From assembly GCF_002563775.1 (NCBI RefSeq), contig NZ_PDJO01000001.1, forward strand, positions 2,118,001 through 2,182,000: DNA of 64,000 nucleotides, given 5' to 3'. A model generated the notes under the pieces. The model ran no database searches, was not told the DNA's origin, and worked only from the letters and a program-made list of their open reading frames with translations. A program made the translations under genes and the position numbers. Below, in pieces: positions 44,058 through 52,131 of this stretch. Every line of letters begins with the position of its first letter. The stretch's first letter is position 1. The DNA comes from Thioclava sp. ES.031 (GTDB lineage Bacteria > Pseudomonadota > Alphaproteobacteria > Rhodobacterales > Rhodobacteraceae).

Positions 44058-45548
44058 ATGCGCTTAGCATTCAAACCGCTCAGCGCGGCCGCTCCGGCGC
44101 CGACGCGCCTCGGGACGGCACCGCGCTCAGGCCTGCTGAAAGGCGCGTCCGCCGGACGTGTTGCGGCACGGGCGGGCACGCTTGCCGCGCTGACGATCGC
44201 GGGCGCCCTCGCCGCCTGCTCGACCAACGGCCCCGAAGTGACGACGGCCCGCGGCACGGCCCAGCTTCTCGACCTGTCCGCGCCCGATCTGGCGCCGGGG
44301 CTGAAAAACGCCCCTCCGTCTGAGCGGCTGCCCGATAACAGCCATCTGGGCGCCGACTTCATGGAGCTCAGCTTCTTCCTCGAATCCGGTCGCGCCCTGC
44401 CGCGTTTCACCCGGTTCGAAGGCCCGGTCTCGATCACGCTGGCGGGCAACGCGCCGCCCGTGGCGCAGACCGAGCTTGGTCATCTGGTCCACCGACTGCA
44501 GCGCGAGGCGGGGCTGAACGTCTCGACCGAGCTGGGCAATGCCAACACGATCTCCGTGCAATTCGTACCCAAACGACAGATGCGCCGCGAGGTTCCCAAT
44601 GTCGCCTGTTTCGTGGTGCCCAATGTCGAAAGCTGGACGGATTACCGCAACTCGCATGCCGATGAGGCCAGCGATTGGGCCAAGCTGACGCAGCGCCAAT
44701 CCGCCACCGTGTTCATCCCCGCCGACTCCACCCCGCAGGAAATCCGCGATTGCCTGCATGAGGAGGTGAGCCAGGCGCTCGGGCCGGTGAACGATCTCTA
44801 CCGCTTGCCCGATACGGTCTGGAACGACGACAATTTCCACACCGTGCTGACCAAGTTCGACATGACGATCCTGCGCGCCTATTACGATCCGGCGCTGCAT
44901 ACCGGCATGAGCCCCGCCGAAGTGCGCGCGGCCCTGCCCGCGATCCTGTCGAAGATCCACCCCTCGGGCGGTTCGATGCACGCCCTGCCCGCCGATCCGA
45001 CGCCGCGCGCCTATGTCAAAGCGATCACCACCGCGCTCGGCCACGGGGCGAGCGACAAGCGCCGCCGCGCCGCCGCGGAACGCGCCACGAAGATCGCGAC
45101 GAGCCGCGGCTGGCATGATAGCCGCGCGGCCTTCGCGTGGTTCGCGGTCGGGCGGCTGACGATGAAGACCGATCCCGAGAAAGCGGTCGCCGCCTACAAG
45201 AAAGCGGGCCGGATCTATCGCGCGACACCGGGCGCGGAAATTCAGGCCGCCCATATCGATATGCAGCTGGCGGCCTATGCGCTTGGCACGGGCCGCGCGC
45301 AGGAGGCTGTGACGCTGGTGAACCGCGCGCTGGCCTCGGACGTGTCGACCGAGAACGCCTCGCTGATGGCCACGCTCTACATGATCCGCGCCGAAGCCTA
45401 TGGGCAACTGGGTGACGCTGCGCAGGAACATCAGGCCCGTCTCGACATGCAGCAATGGGCGCGCTATGGCTTTGGCTCTGACGCGGCGGTGAAACGCCGC
45501 GCGGATGAGGTGGCGGCCCTCGCCAATGCGGGCGCTCGCGTGAACTGA
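44058..45548 (+). CDS. DUF2927 family putative lipoprotein
   Basis: A 496-residue exported protein. A lipobox (LAAC, cysteine at residue 54) ends a hydrophobic stretch, but it is preceded by an unusually long N-terminal region (about 38 residues), so the true start may be an internal codon. The central part (about residues 95-330) matches DUF2927, with ESGRALPRFTRFEGPVS and CLHEEVSQALG (a HExxS-like site reminiscent of zinc peptidases). The C-terminal third is helical with TPR-like spacing. Function unknown. Context gives little help; it stands alone after a structured leader. Confidence 0.75.
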   Translation: MRLAFKPLSAAAPAPTRLGTAPRSGLLKGASAGRVAARAGTLAALTIAGALAACSTNGPEVTTARGTAQLLDLSAPDLAPGLKNAPPSERLPDNSHLGADFMELSFFLESGRALPRFTRFEGPVSITLAGNAPPVAQTELGHLVHRLQREAGLNVSTELGNANTISVQFVPKRQMRREVPNVACFVVPNVESWTDYRNSHADEASDWAKLTQRQSATVFIPADSTPQEIRDCLHEEVSQALGPVNDLYRLPDTVWNDDNFHTVLTKFDMTILRAYYDPALHTGMSPAEVRAALPAILSKIHPSGGSMHALPADPTPRAYVKAITTALGHGASDKRRRAAAERATKIATSRGWHDSRAAFAWFAVGRLTMKTDPEKAVAAYKKAGRIYRATPGAEIQAAHIDMQLAAYALGTGRAQEAVTLVNRALASDVSTENASLMATLYMIRAEAYGQLGDAAQEHQARLDMQQWARYGFGSDAAVKRRADEVAALANAGARVN

Positions 45549-45600
45549 CCGCAAAAGGCGGACCGGGCGCGCCCGGACCAAGACCGTAAGGGGGCGCAGC

Positions 45601-45768
45601 ATGTATGTTCTGGCAGGGGTCGTGATCGGGCTGATCTGGGGCGACTGGAAGGCCCGCAAACGCGGCGGCAACAAGCTCGACCGGGCGCAATATGCCGCCG
45701 TCCATGCGATCGGGCTGGCGCTGGTGGGCCTCTTCGTCACCGTGATCATCAACCGCATCTGGGCGTGA
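45601..45768 (+). CDS. Small membrane protein (55 residues)
   Basis: A short gene with TAAGGGGG just before the ATG. The protein opens MYVLAGVVIGLIWGDWKARK, a hydrophobic segment followed by a basic patch (KRGGNKLDRAQYAAVHA), and ends with a second hydrophobic segment (IGLALVGLFVTVIIN, about residues 37-51). Two short spans with a basic loop between them fit a small membrane protein. It lies 27 bases upstream of the VWA gene in the same direction. I recognise no named family. Confidence 0.65.
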   Translation: MYVLAGVVIGLIWGDWKARKRGGNKLDRAQYAAVHAIGLALVGLFVTVIINRIWA

Positions 45769-45795
45769 CTGTCTGGGCGTGATTAGGGGGAGGCG

Positions 45796-46977
45796 ATGTT
45801 CCTGCCATTCTTCGATGCTCTGCGGCGCGGCGGTGTCCCCGTCTCCTTACGCGAATATCTGAGCTTCCTCGAAGGGCTGGCCGCGGGGCTTTGCACCTAC
45901 GATATCGACGGCTTCTACTATTTCGCCCGCGCCGCGATGGTGAAGGACGAACGCTTCCTCGACCGGTTCGACCGGGCGTTTTCCGAAGCCTTCTCGGGGC
46001 TGGAGGCGATCACGCCGGACGATGTGCTCAATGCCGTCGATCTGCCCGAGGAATGGCTGCGCAAACAGCTGGAGAAACATCTCACCGAGGAAGAAAAAGC
46101 ACAGATCGAGGCGCTTGGCGGGTTCGACAACCTGATGGAGACGCTGAAAAAGCGGCTCGAGGAGCAGAAAGGCCGCCATCAGGGCGGCAATAAATGGATC
46201 GGAACGGGGGGCACCTCGCCCTTCGGCGCTTACGGCTACAACCCCGAAGGCGTCCGCATCGGCCAGAAGGAAAGCCGCCACCAGCGCGCGGTGAAGGTCT
46301 GGGACAAGCGCGAGTTTCGCGATTTCGACGACACGGTGGAACTGGGCACCCGCAACATCAAGGTGGCGCTGAAACGCCTGCGCCAATGGGCGCGGCATGG
46401 CGCGAACGAGGAACTGGACCTGCCCGGCACGATCCGCGCCTCGGCCGAAGCGGGCTATATCGACGTCAAAACCCGGCCCGAGCGGCACAACGCGGTGAAG
46501 GTGGTTCTCTTCCTCGATGTCGGCGGCTCGATGGACGCCCATGTGCAGCTGGTGGAGGAGCTATTCTCCGCGGCCAAGTCCGAGTTCAAGCATCTCGAGC
46601 ACTGGTATTTCCACAATTGCCTCTACGAGGGCGTCTGGAAATCGAACAAGCGCCGCTGGAACGAGGCGACGCCGACATGGGACGTGCTCCATCGCTATGG
46701 CCCCGATTACAAATGCATTTTCGTGGGCGACGCGTCGATGTCCCCCTATGAGATCACCCATCGCGGCGGCGCGAACGAGCATTGGAACGACGAGGCGGGC
46801 CATGTCTGGCTCACCCGTGCGCGCGAGCAATGGCCCGATCACACATGGCTCAACCCGATTCCCGAACGCGGCTGGGGCTACACGCAGTCGATCCAGATCA
46901 TTCGCGAGATCTTCGAAGGTCGGATGCATCCGCTGACCCTCGAAGGGATCACCGCGGCAATGAAGGAGCTCGGATGA
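45796..46977 (+). CDS. CoxE-like VWA-domain protein
   Basis: A 393-residue protein of the VWA/CoxE family. Its N-terminal half is helical (LRRGGVPVSLREYLSFLEGL near residues 9-28) with a Lys/Glu-rich middle. The VWA domain starts near residue 234, and its metal site reads DVGGSM (residues 241-246) in place of the usual DxSxS. The protein ends ERGWGYTQSIQIIREIFEGRMHPLTLEG. Such proteins normally work with a MoxR-type AAA+ ATPase to insert metals or activate enzymes. No MoxR gene is in the window. It overlaps the next small gene by 4 bases. Confidence 0.85.
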   Translation: MFLPFFDALRRGGVPVSLREYLSFLEGLAAGLCTYDIDGFYYFARAAMVKDERFLDRFDRAFSEAFSGLEAITPDDVLNAVDLPEEWLRKQLEKHLTEEEKAQIEALGGFDNLMETLKKRLEEQKGRHQGGNKWIGTGGTSPFGAYGYNPEGVRIGQKESRHQRAVKVWDKREFRDFDDTVELGTRNIKVALKRLRQWARHGANEELDLPGTIRASAEAGYIDVKTRPERHNAVKVVLFLDVGGSMDAHVQLVEELFSAAKSEFKHLEHWYFHNCLYEGVWKSNKRRWNEATPTWDVLHRYGPDYKCIFVGDASMSPYEITHRGGANEHWNDEAGHVWLTRAREQWPDHTWLNPIPERGWGYTQSIQIIREIFEGRMHPLTLEGITAAMKELG

Positions 46978-47348
46978 ACCGGCTGCGCTACCTTTGGGGG
47001 CATCACAAGATCGCCTCGCTGGGCTTCGTCCTCGCGGTCGCGCTGTCGCTGTTCTTCGGCGCAAGGTTCGTCTCGCGCGCGATCTACTGGTCCGACCCAG
47101 CCCATCTGCATCAAAGCCCCGAGGAATGGATGACGCCGGGCTATATCGCGCGCAGCTGGCATCTGGAGATCGAGGAGGTCGACGCGATCCTCGGCATCGA
47201 GGACGGGCACACTTTGGTCGGCAACGGACGCCCAACGCTGGAACGTATCGCAAAGGCCAAGGGCGAGCCGCTGCAGGACCTGATCCGCAAACTCTCGCTC
47301 GGCCTGCCCAAGACCATCGCCGACAAAGAGGCGCAGCCACAGCAATGA
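46974..47348 (+). CDS. Small membrane-anchored protein, function unknown
   Basis: A 124-residue protein starting at an ATGA overlap with the VWA gene. One N-terminal span (about residues 13-32: KIASLGFVLAVALSLFFGA) anchors a soluble domain of about 85 residues containing EEWMTPGYIARSWHLEIEEVD. The soluble part has a helix-turn-helix-like repeat (LEIEEVDAILGI; LERIAKAKGEPLQDLI). I do not recognise a named family. Coupling to the VWA and DedA genes on either side suggests a shared membrane role. Confidence 0.7.
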   Translation: MNRLRYLWGHHKIASLGFVLAVALSLFFGARFVSRAIYWSDPAHLHQSPEEWMTPGYIARSWHLEIEEVDAILGIEDGHTLVGNGRPTLERIAKAKGEPLQDLIRKLSLGLPKTIADKEAQPQQ

Positions 47349-47965
47349 GCTTCTCCGACCTCTCAGATTGGCTACTCGCGCAGGTGCCGCTCTACGGGCC
47401 GTGGCTGCTGGGTCTCACGACCTTCCTGAGCTGCCTTGCGATCCCGGCCCCCTCCTCGCTGATGATGATCGCGAGCGGCGCCTTCGTGGCCTCGGGCGAT
47501 CTGGACCTCGCGACCGTCGGCGGCGCGGCCTTCACCGGCGCGGTGATCGGCGATCAGGTGGGCTTCCAGCTGGGCCGCCGGGCCGAGCGCTTCCTGCCCC
47601 ATCCCGACACCAAACGCGGCGCGCTGGTCGCGAAAGCGATGGCAGCCCTGCGCAAACGCGGCGCGGTCACCGTCTTCTTCACCCGCTGGATGTTCTCCGC
47701 GCTCGGGCCTTGGGTGAATCTCGCAGCCGGCGCCTCGGGCTTCGCGCATAGGCGCTTCACTCTGGCCGATCTCGCGGGCGAAGCGGTCTGGGTCACGACC
47801 TATGTGGGCCTCGGCATCACCTTCGGAGCCAATCTGGACGCCGCGGCCGAGCTTGCGGGCAACGCGCTGGGGCTGCTGGGCGCGGGTGCTGCCGCCTTCG
47901 CCTTCGGCTGGTGGCTGTGGCACGCGGCCAAGCGCGCCCCGAAAGCCCCTCAATCCGACGCTTGA
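47345..47965 (+). CDS. DedA-family membrane protein
   Basis: A 206-residue DedA/SNARE-associated family protein starting at an ATGA overlap with the previous gene. Features are the re-entrant loop CLAIPAPSSLMMIASGAF near residues 29-46, GAVIGDQVGFQLGRR near 61-75, and the FFTRWMFSALGPWVN motif near 112-126, which corresponds to the conserved FxRxxP region. DedA proteins flip undecaprenyl phosphate or phospholipids in some bacteria. The family assignment is firm; the substrate is not known. Confidence 0.85.
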   Translation: MSFSDLSDWLLAQVPLYGPWLLGLTTFLSCLAIPAPSSLMMIASGAFVASGDLDLATVGGAAFTGAVIGDQVGFQLGRRAERFLPHPDTKRGALVAKAMAALRKRGAVTVFFTRWMFSALGPWVNLAAGASGFAHRRFTLADLAGEAVWVTTYVGLGITFGANLDAAAELAGNALGLLGAGAAAFAFGWWLWHAAKRAPKAPQSDA

Positions 47966-47996
47966 TCACGGGCCCGCGAGCCGCCATATCCATCCC

Positions 47997-48692
47997 ATGT
48001 TGTTCCGCCTTCTCCCGATCCTGCTGCTGGTCCTCTACGGCTTCGCCATGTGGCATTTCTCGACCTGGCAACTCAAACGCCAGCTGAACGGGAATTCGCG
48101 CCGGTTGCGCGACAGCAAGCTGGAGCCCTATCTCGACCGGCTCGCCGCCGCGCTCGAAGTCTCGGAAATCCCGGTCCATGTCTACCAGATCGAGCCGGTG
48201 AACGGCCTCGCCGCCCCCGATGGCCGCGTCTTCATCACCGAAGGCTTCATGCGCAAATATCGCGCGGGCGAGGTGTCCCCGGAAGAACTGACCTCGGTAA
48301 TCGCGCATGAGCTGGGCCATGTCGCCTTGGGCCATTCGCGCCGCCGGATGATCGACTTCTCGGGCCAGAACGCCTTGCGCGCCGTGCTGATGACGGTGCT
48401 TGGCCGCTTCATCCCCTTCATCGGTCCGTGGATCGCCAATCTGATCACCGCCGCACTCGCCGCCCGCCTCAGCCAGCGCGACGAGTTCGAGGCCGATGAA
48501 TTTGCCTCCGCGCTGATGATCAAGGCGGGCTTCGGCACCGAGCCGCAGGTCACGCTGTTCCACAAGCTCGACGCGTTGACCAAGAACGCGGGCCAGACCA
48601 CGCCCGCCTGGCTGCTGACCCACCCCAAGACCGAAAAGCGCATCGCCGCGATCGAGGCGAACCAGCTGCGCTGGTCGCGCGCAGAGCACTGA
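47997..48692 (+). CDS. M48-family metallopeptidase
   Basis: A 231-residue membrane-anchored zinc peptidase. A single N-terminal span (about residues 3-20) is followed by the catalytic HELGH at 104-108 and the third-ligand region DEFEADEFA at about 162-170. It is short, like the BepA-type core without TPR repeats. M48 proteases act in envelope or membrane-protein quality control. It follows the DedA gene by 31 bases and is probably co-transcribed. Confidence 0.87.
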   Translation: MLFRLLPILLLVLYGFAMWHFSTWQLKRQLNGNSRRLRDSKLEPYLDRLAAALEVSEIPVHVYQIEPVNGLAAPDGRVFITEGFMRKYRAGEVSPEELTSVIAHELGHVALGHSRRRMIDFSGQNALRAVLMTVLGRFIPFIGPWIANLITAALAARLSQRDEFEADEFASALMIKAGFGTEPQVTLFHKLDALTKNAGQTTPAWLLTHPKTEKRIAAIEANQLRWSRAEH

Positions 48693-48748
48693 TTTTCCTT
48701 ACTTTCGCCGCGCAGGGCCGCTAGTCTGCACGCGAGGAAGGGCAGTGA

Positions 48749-50026
48749 ATGACAAGCGGGTCTCTAGCGCGGGTGCACAGGCGCCGGGTGTTCTACATCC
48801 CCGGCTACGACCCGATTCATCCCCGCCGCTACCGCGAGCTCTACCGCAAGGAAGGCGCAGATCAGGCCCGCATTTCCGGCTACGAGATCGCGCTGGCCCC
48901 GAAACGCGCAGGCGGCCCCTATGGCTGGCATGTCACCTCCACACAGGACGGCACCGAGGTCGAGGCAGATGTCGAAGTGCTGGTCTGGTCCGATATCGTG
49001 CGCTCATCGATGGGCAAATCGATCCCTGCGACCTACGCGCAACTGATCCGCACCGCCTGGGCCTATGTCGCCTCCGGCGCGCTCTTCCGGCTGATGCGGC
49101 TGCGCAAAGGCCCGGTGATCGCCGCGCTCTATCCGATCGTGGCGCTGATCGTGCAGGCGCTGATCGGGATCGGCCTTGGCTGGGCGGCGGCGGCATTCGC
49201 ATTGGCGCTCTTGCCCGGCTTCCCGCTCGACGGGCTCGCAGGCCTCATCCTCGGCGCCGCGATCCTCACCCTGACCCTACGCTGGTTCCGGGCCAAGGAC
49301 GGCAAGCTCTTCGCCTATTACCTGATGCATGACTACGCCTTCACCGCGCGCTGGGGCGGCGCGAACCCGCCCGAGTTGGAAGCCCGCATGGCCGAGTTCG
49401 CCGCCCGCATCGAAGAGACGATGCGCGAGGACTGGGACGAGGTACTGATCGTCGGCCATTCCTCGGGCGCCCATCTCGCCGTCTCGATCCTCGCCGACCT
49501 GATCCGCGAGAACCGCCTCCCCAATTCGGCTTGGGAAAAATATCCTCGGGGGGAGGCCGTCAGGCCGGGGGGCAGACAGCCCCCGGCGCTCTCCTTTCTC
49601 TCGCTCGGTCAGGTCGTCCCGATGGTGAGCTACCTGCCCCGCGCGACCCGCCTGCGCGCCGATCTCGCCTACCTCGCCACTCGGCCCGAGCTGTTCTGGC
49701 TCGACGTGACCGCGCCGGGCGATGGCTGCGCCTTCGCGCTCTGCGATCCGGTCGCCGTGTCGGGCGTGGCACCGGAGGGCCAGATCCACCCGCTGGTGAT
49801 CTCCGCCGCTTTCACCCAGACACTCAGCCCCGAGCGCTGGCGCACCCTCCGCTGGCGCTTCTTCCGGCTGCATTTCCAGTATCTTTGCGCCTTCGACCGG
49901 CCCGGAGATTACGACTATTTCCGCGTCACCGCCGGGCCGCTGACACTGGCCGAGCGCTTCCACGGTCGCGCCCCGTCGAAAAGCCGGATCACGACGCCCG
50001 CGAACCGGTTCACGAGCGTCACATGA
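48749..50026 (+). CDS. Membrane alpha/beta-hydrolase-like protein with an inserted repeat element
   Basis: A 425-residue protein. The opening FYIPGYDPIHPRRYRELYRKEG is typical of a family of membrane alpha/beta-hydrolase-like proteins. Two to three hydrophobic segments span about residues 122-178. A lipase-type nucleophile elbow GHSSGAH is at 236-242. Residues 259-279 (WEKYPRGEAVRPGGRQPP) are encoded by an antisense copy of the dispersed repeat at 49523-49588, inserted in frame between two conserved blocks (RLP and PALSFLSLGQVVPM). The reading frame is intact, but the insert lies close to the active-site elbow. It overlaps the P450 gene by 4 bases. Confidence 0.72.
   Translation: MTSGSLARVHRRRVFYIPGYDPIHPRRYRELYRKEGADQARISGYEIALAPKRAGGPYGWHVTSTQDGTEVEADVEVLVWSDIVRSSMGKSIPATYAQLIRTAWAYVASGALFRLMRLRKGPVIAALYPIVALIVQALIGIGLGWAAAAFALALLPGFPLDGLAGLILGAAILTLTLRWFRAKDGKLFAYYLMHDYAFTARWGGANPPELEARMAEFAARIEETMREDWDEVLIVGHSSGAHLAVSILADLIRENRLPNSAWEKYPRGEAVRPGGRQPPALSFLSLGQVVPMVSYLPRATRLRADLAYLATRPELFWLDVTAPGDGCAFALCDPVAVSGVAPEGQIHPLVISAAFTQTLSPERWRTLRWRFFRLHFQYLCAFDRPGDYDYFRVTAGPLTLAERFHGRAPSKSRITTPANRFTSVT
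49523..49588 (-). repeat. Dispersed element, copy C, inside a coding sequence
   Basis: On the minus strand this reads GGGGGC/GCCCCC hairpin (49584-49568), spacer, CCCCCCGAGGATATTT (49553-49538) and a CCCAAGCCGAA tail. This is the same order as copies A, B and D. It is antisense to the gene at 48749-50026 and keeps its frame. Confidence 0.65.
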
Positions 50027-51396
50027 ACCAGCCGTCCCGCCTGCCCCCGAAACCGACCCCGCGCCCGGACCGCGTCTCGCTCTGGCGCTATTTCCGGCTG
50101 TTCAAATCCGACATCCTCTCAGCCCAGCCCGCGCGTCTCTACCGCGCGTGGATGGCCGAGTTCCGCACGCCGTTCTTCCGCTCCTATATGTGCAACGACC
50201 CCGATCTGGTCGATCTGGTGCTCAACAAACGCCCGATGGATTTCCCGAAATCCGACCGCGTCCGCGAGGGGCTGAAACCGCTTCTGCGCGAGAGCGTGTT
50301 CACCACCAATGGCGCGCAGTGGCAGCGCCAGCGCCGGATCATCGACCCGGCCTTCGAGGGCGGAAAACTGCGCGAGACCTTCCCGGCGATGTGGGCCGCG
50401 GGCGAGGCTTGCGTCGAGCGAATGAAGGTGAAGACCGACGCCGAACCGATTGATATTGAAACGGAAACCTCTCACGTTGCCGCCGATATCATCTTCCGAA
50501 CCCTGTTCTCGATCCCGATCGAGGATGCGACCGCCAGCGCCGTGTTCGCCGCCTTCAAGCGCCATCAGCGCGCCTCTCCGGTGGTCAATCTCGGTGCGCT
50601 GCTGCCGCTGCCGCGCTGGTTTCCGCGCTTTCATTCCCGCGAGACGAAGCGCACCGCTGCCCATATCCGCGCGCTGATCGAGCGACTGACGACGGAGCGC
50701 GCCGCCCGGATCGCCGCCGGCACCGCGCCCGACGATCTGGCGACCAAGATCATGACCACCGCCGATCCCGAAACTGGCGAGACCTTCGACACCGCCGAGA
50801 TGGTCGATCAGGTCGCGATCTTCTTTCTTGCGGGCCACGAGACCTCCGCCTCGGCGCTGGCATGGGCGCTCTATCTGCTGGCGACGCATCCCGAATGGCA
50901 GGTTCGGCTGGCCGAAGAGGCCGAGAGCGCGCTGGAAGAAAGCCAAGACTTTTCCGTGCTTTCCAAGCTGAAGTTGAACCGCGCGACCTTCCGCGAGGCG
51001 ATGCGGCTTTACCCGCCCGTGCCGATGTTCGTGCGCGAGACGACCTGCCCGGAAACCTTCCGCAAGCGCGCGGTCAAACCGGGCAGTCAGGTGGTGATCT
51101 CACCGTGGCACCTGCATCGCCACGAGCGGCTCTGGGACAATCCCGACGGCTTCGACCCGAGCCGCTGGGAGACCGAGAACGGCAAGGCCTGCCAGCGGCG
51201 CGCCTATATCCCTTTCTCCTCCGGCGCGCGGGTCTGCCCCGGCGCAGGCTTCGCGATGGCGGAAGGGCCGCTTGTGCTGGCAATGCTGCTACGGGCGTTT
51301 CGGTTCGAGGCTGTCGAGCGCCGCGAACCGGTCCCCGTCGCGCATCTGACGGTGCGCGGCAAGGACGGGATTTACCTCAGGATTTGTAAGCGTTGA
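50023..51396 (+). CDS. Cytochrome P450
   Basis: A 457-residue P450. The haem-binding motif FSSGARVCPGAG carries the axial cysteine at about residue 405. The I-helix oxygen-activation motif AGHETSAS is near residue 272, the K-helix ExxR is EAMR near 326-329, and a PFERF-like DPSRW block lies before the cysteine loop. No membrane anchor or fused reductase is present, so it needs separate redox partners. It starts at an ATGA overlap with the hydrolase-like gene, implying a shared function. The ring of family members with this signature includes lipid and terpenoid hydroxylases, but I cannot name the substrate. Confidence 0.9.
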   Translation: MNQPSRLPPKPTPRPDRVSLWRYFRLFKSDILSAQPARLYRAWMAEFRTPFFRSYMCNDPDLVDLVLNKRPMDFPKSDRVREGLKPLLRESVFTTNGAQWQRQRRIIDPAFEGGKLRETFPAMWAAGEACVERMKVKTDAEPIDIETETSHVAADIIFRTLFSIPIEDATASAVFAAFKRHQRASPVVNLGALLPLPRWFPRFHSRETKRTAAHIRALIERLTTERAARIAAGTAPDDLATKIMTTADPETGETFDTAEMVDQVAIFFLAGHETSASALAWALYLLATHPEWQVRLAEEAESALEESQDFSVLSKLKLNRATFREAMRLYPPVPMFVRETTCPETFRKRAVKPGSQVVISPWHLHRHERLWDNPDGFDPSRWETENGKACQRRAYIPFSSGARVCPGAGFAMAEGPLVLAMLLRAFRFEAVERREPVPVAHLTVRGKDGIYLRICKR

Positions 51397-51455
51397 GGGG
51401 GCTCCGCCCCCGCTGGCCCTGCCAGCCCCCGGGATATTTCGGCCAAGCCGAAGAG
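51395..51455 (+). repeat. Dispersed intergenic element, copy D
   Basis: It begins at the P450 stop with GGGGGC/GCCCCC (about 51397-51411), then a second hairpin GCTGGC/GCCAGC (51412-51426), then CCCCCGGGATATTT (51426-51439) and a GGCCAAGCCGAAG tail. It lies between convergent genes, in the orientation of the P450. Confidence 0.7.
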
Positions 51456-51456
51456 A

Positions 51457-52131
51457 TCAATCGCGCACGACCAGATCGGCGGCGCGGCTCTCGCGCGTGA
51501 TGGTGCGGCCATTGGGCAGGTCGTTTTCCTCGACGCGGCGGCGCGTCTCGGCCAGATCGCAGCCCTGATCGCGCCAGCGTTGGGTCAGCCGCTCGCGCAG
51601 CACCTCTTCGGGCAAATCGATGCGGATCGTGAGATCGAAGAGCGGGTAGAGATCGCTCCAACCGGGCCGCGTCAGCAGCAGGTAATTGCCTTCGACGATC
51701 AGATATTTCGCCGATCCCGGCACGCTTGCGCCGCCCGGAACGGTGGCGTCCAGATCGCGGTCGAAGGTCGGCACGGGCTCGTCCTGACGGCTCGATTTCA
51801 GCCGCGCAAGAAGCTGCGAAAATCCTTCAGTATCAAAGGTTTCGGGCGCGCCCTTCACGTTACGCAAGCCGCGCGCGTCGAGCCAGTCATTGTCGCGGTG
51901 AAAGCCGTCCATCGCGACGATGGCCGATTGCTCCCCGAGCGCCTCGGCCAGTTCATGCGCAAGATGCGACTTGCCCGCACCGGGGCCGCCGACCAGCCCG
52001 ATCAGCAGCCGCTCGCCCGGAAGCTGGCGGATATGCGAGGCCAGATCGGCGCGCGGCACCTGCAGCTCGCTCTCCATGAAGGCACCGTGATCGCCCATCG
52101 GGCCGTCGCTATCGCCGAGCCAATCCGGCAT
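51457..52131 (-). CDS. P-loop nucleoside/pantothenate-kinase-like protein (YggC/FrcK type)
   Basis: A 224-residue P-loop kinase-like protein. Walker A is GGPGAGKS at residues 48-55, with MDGFHRDN near 77-84 and a Walker B-like VEGNYLLL. The DLTIRIDLPEEVLRERLTQRW block matches the YggC/FrcK group that is related to uridine and pantothenate kinases. ATG 52131 shares one base with the stop of the upstream gene (TGATG), so translation is probably coupled. The acceptor substrate is unknown. Confidence 0.75.
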   Translation of the reverse strand: MPDWLGDSDGPMGDHGAFMESELQVPRADLASHIRQLPGERLLIGLVGGPGAGKSHLAHELAEALGEQSAIVAMDGFHRDNDWLDARGLRNVKGAPETFDTEGFSQLLARLKSSRQDEPVPTFDRDLDATVPGGASVPGSAKYLIVEGNYLLLTRPGWSDLYPLFDLTIRIDLPEEVLRERLTQRWRDQGCDLAETRRRVEENDLPNGRTITRESRAADLVVRD

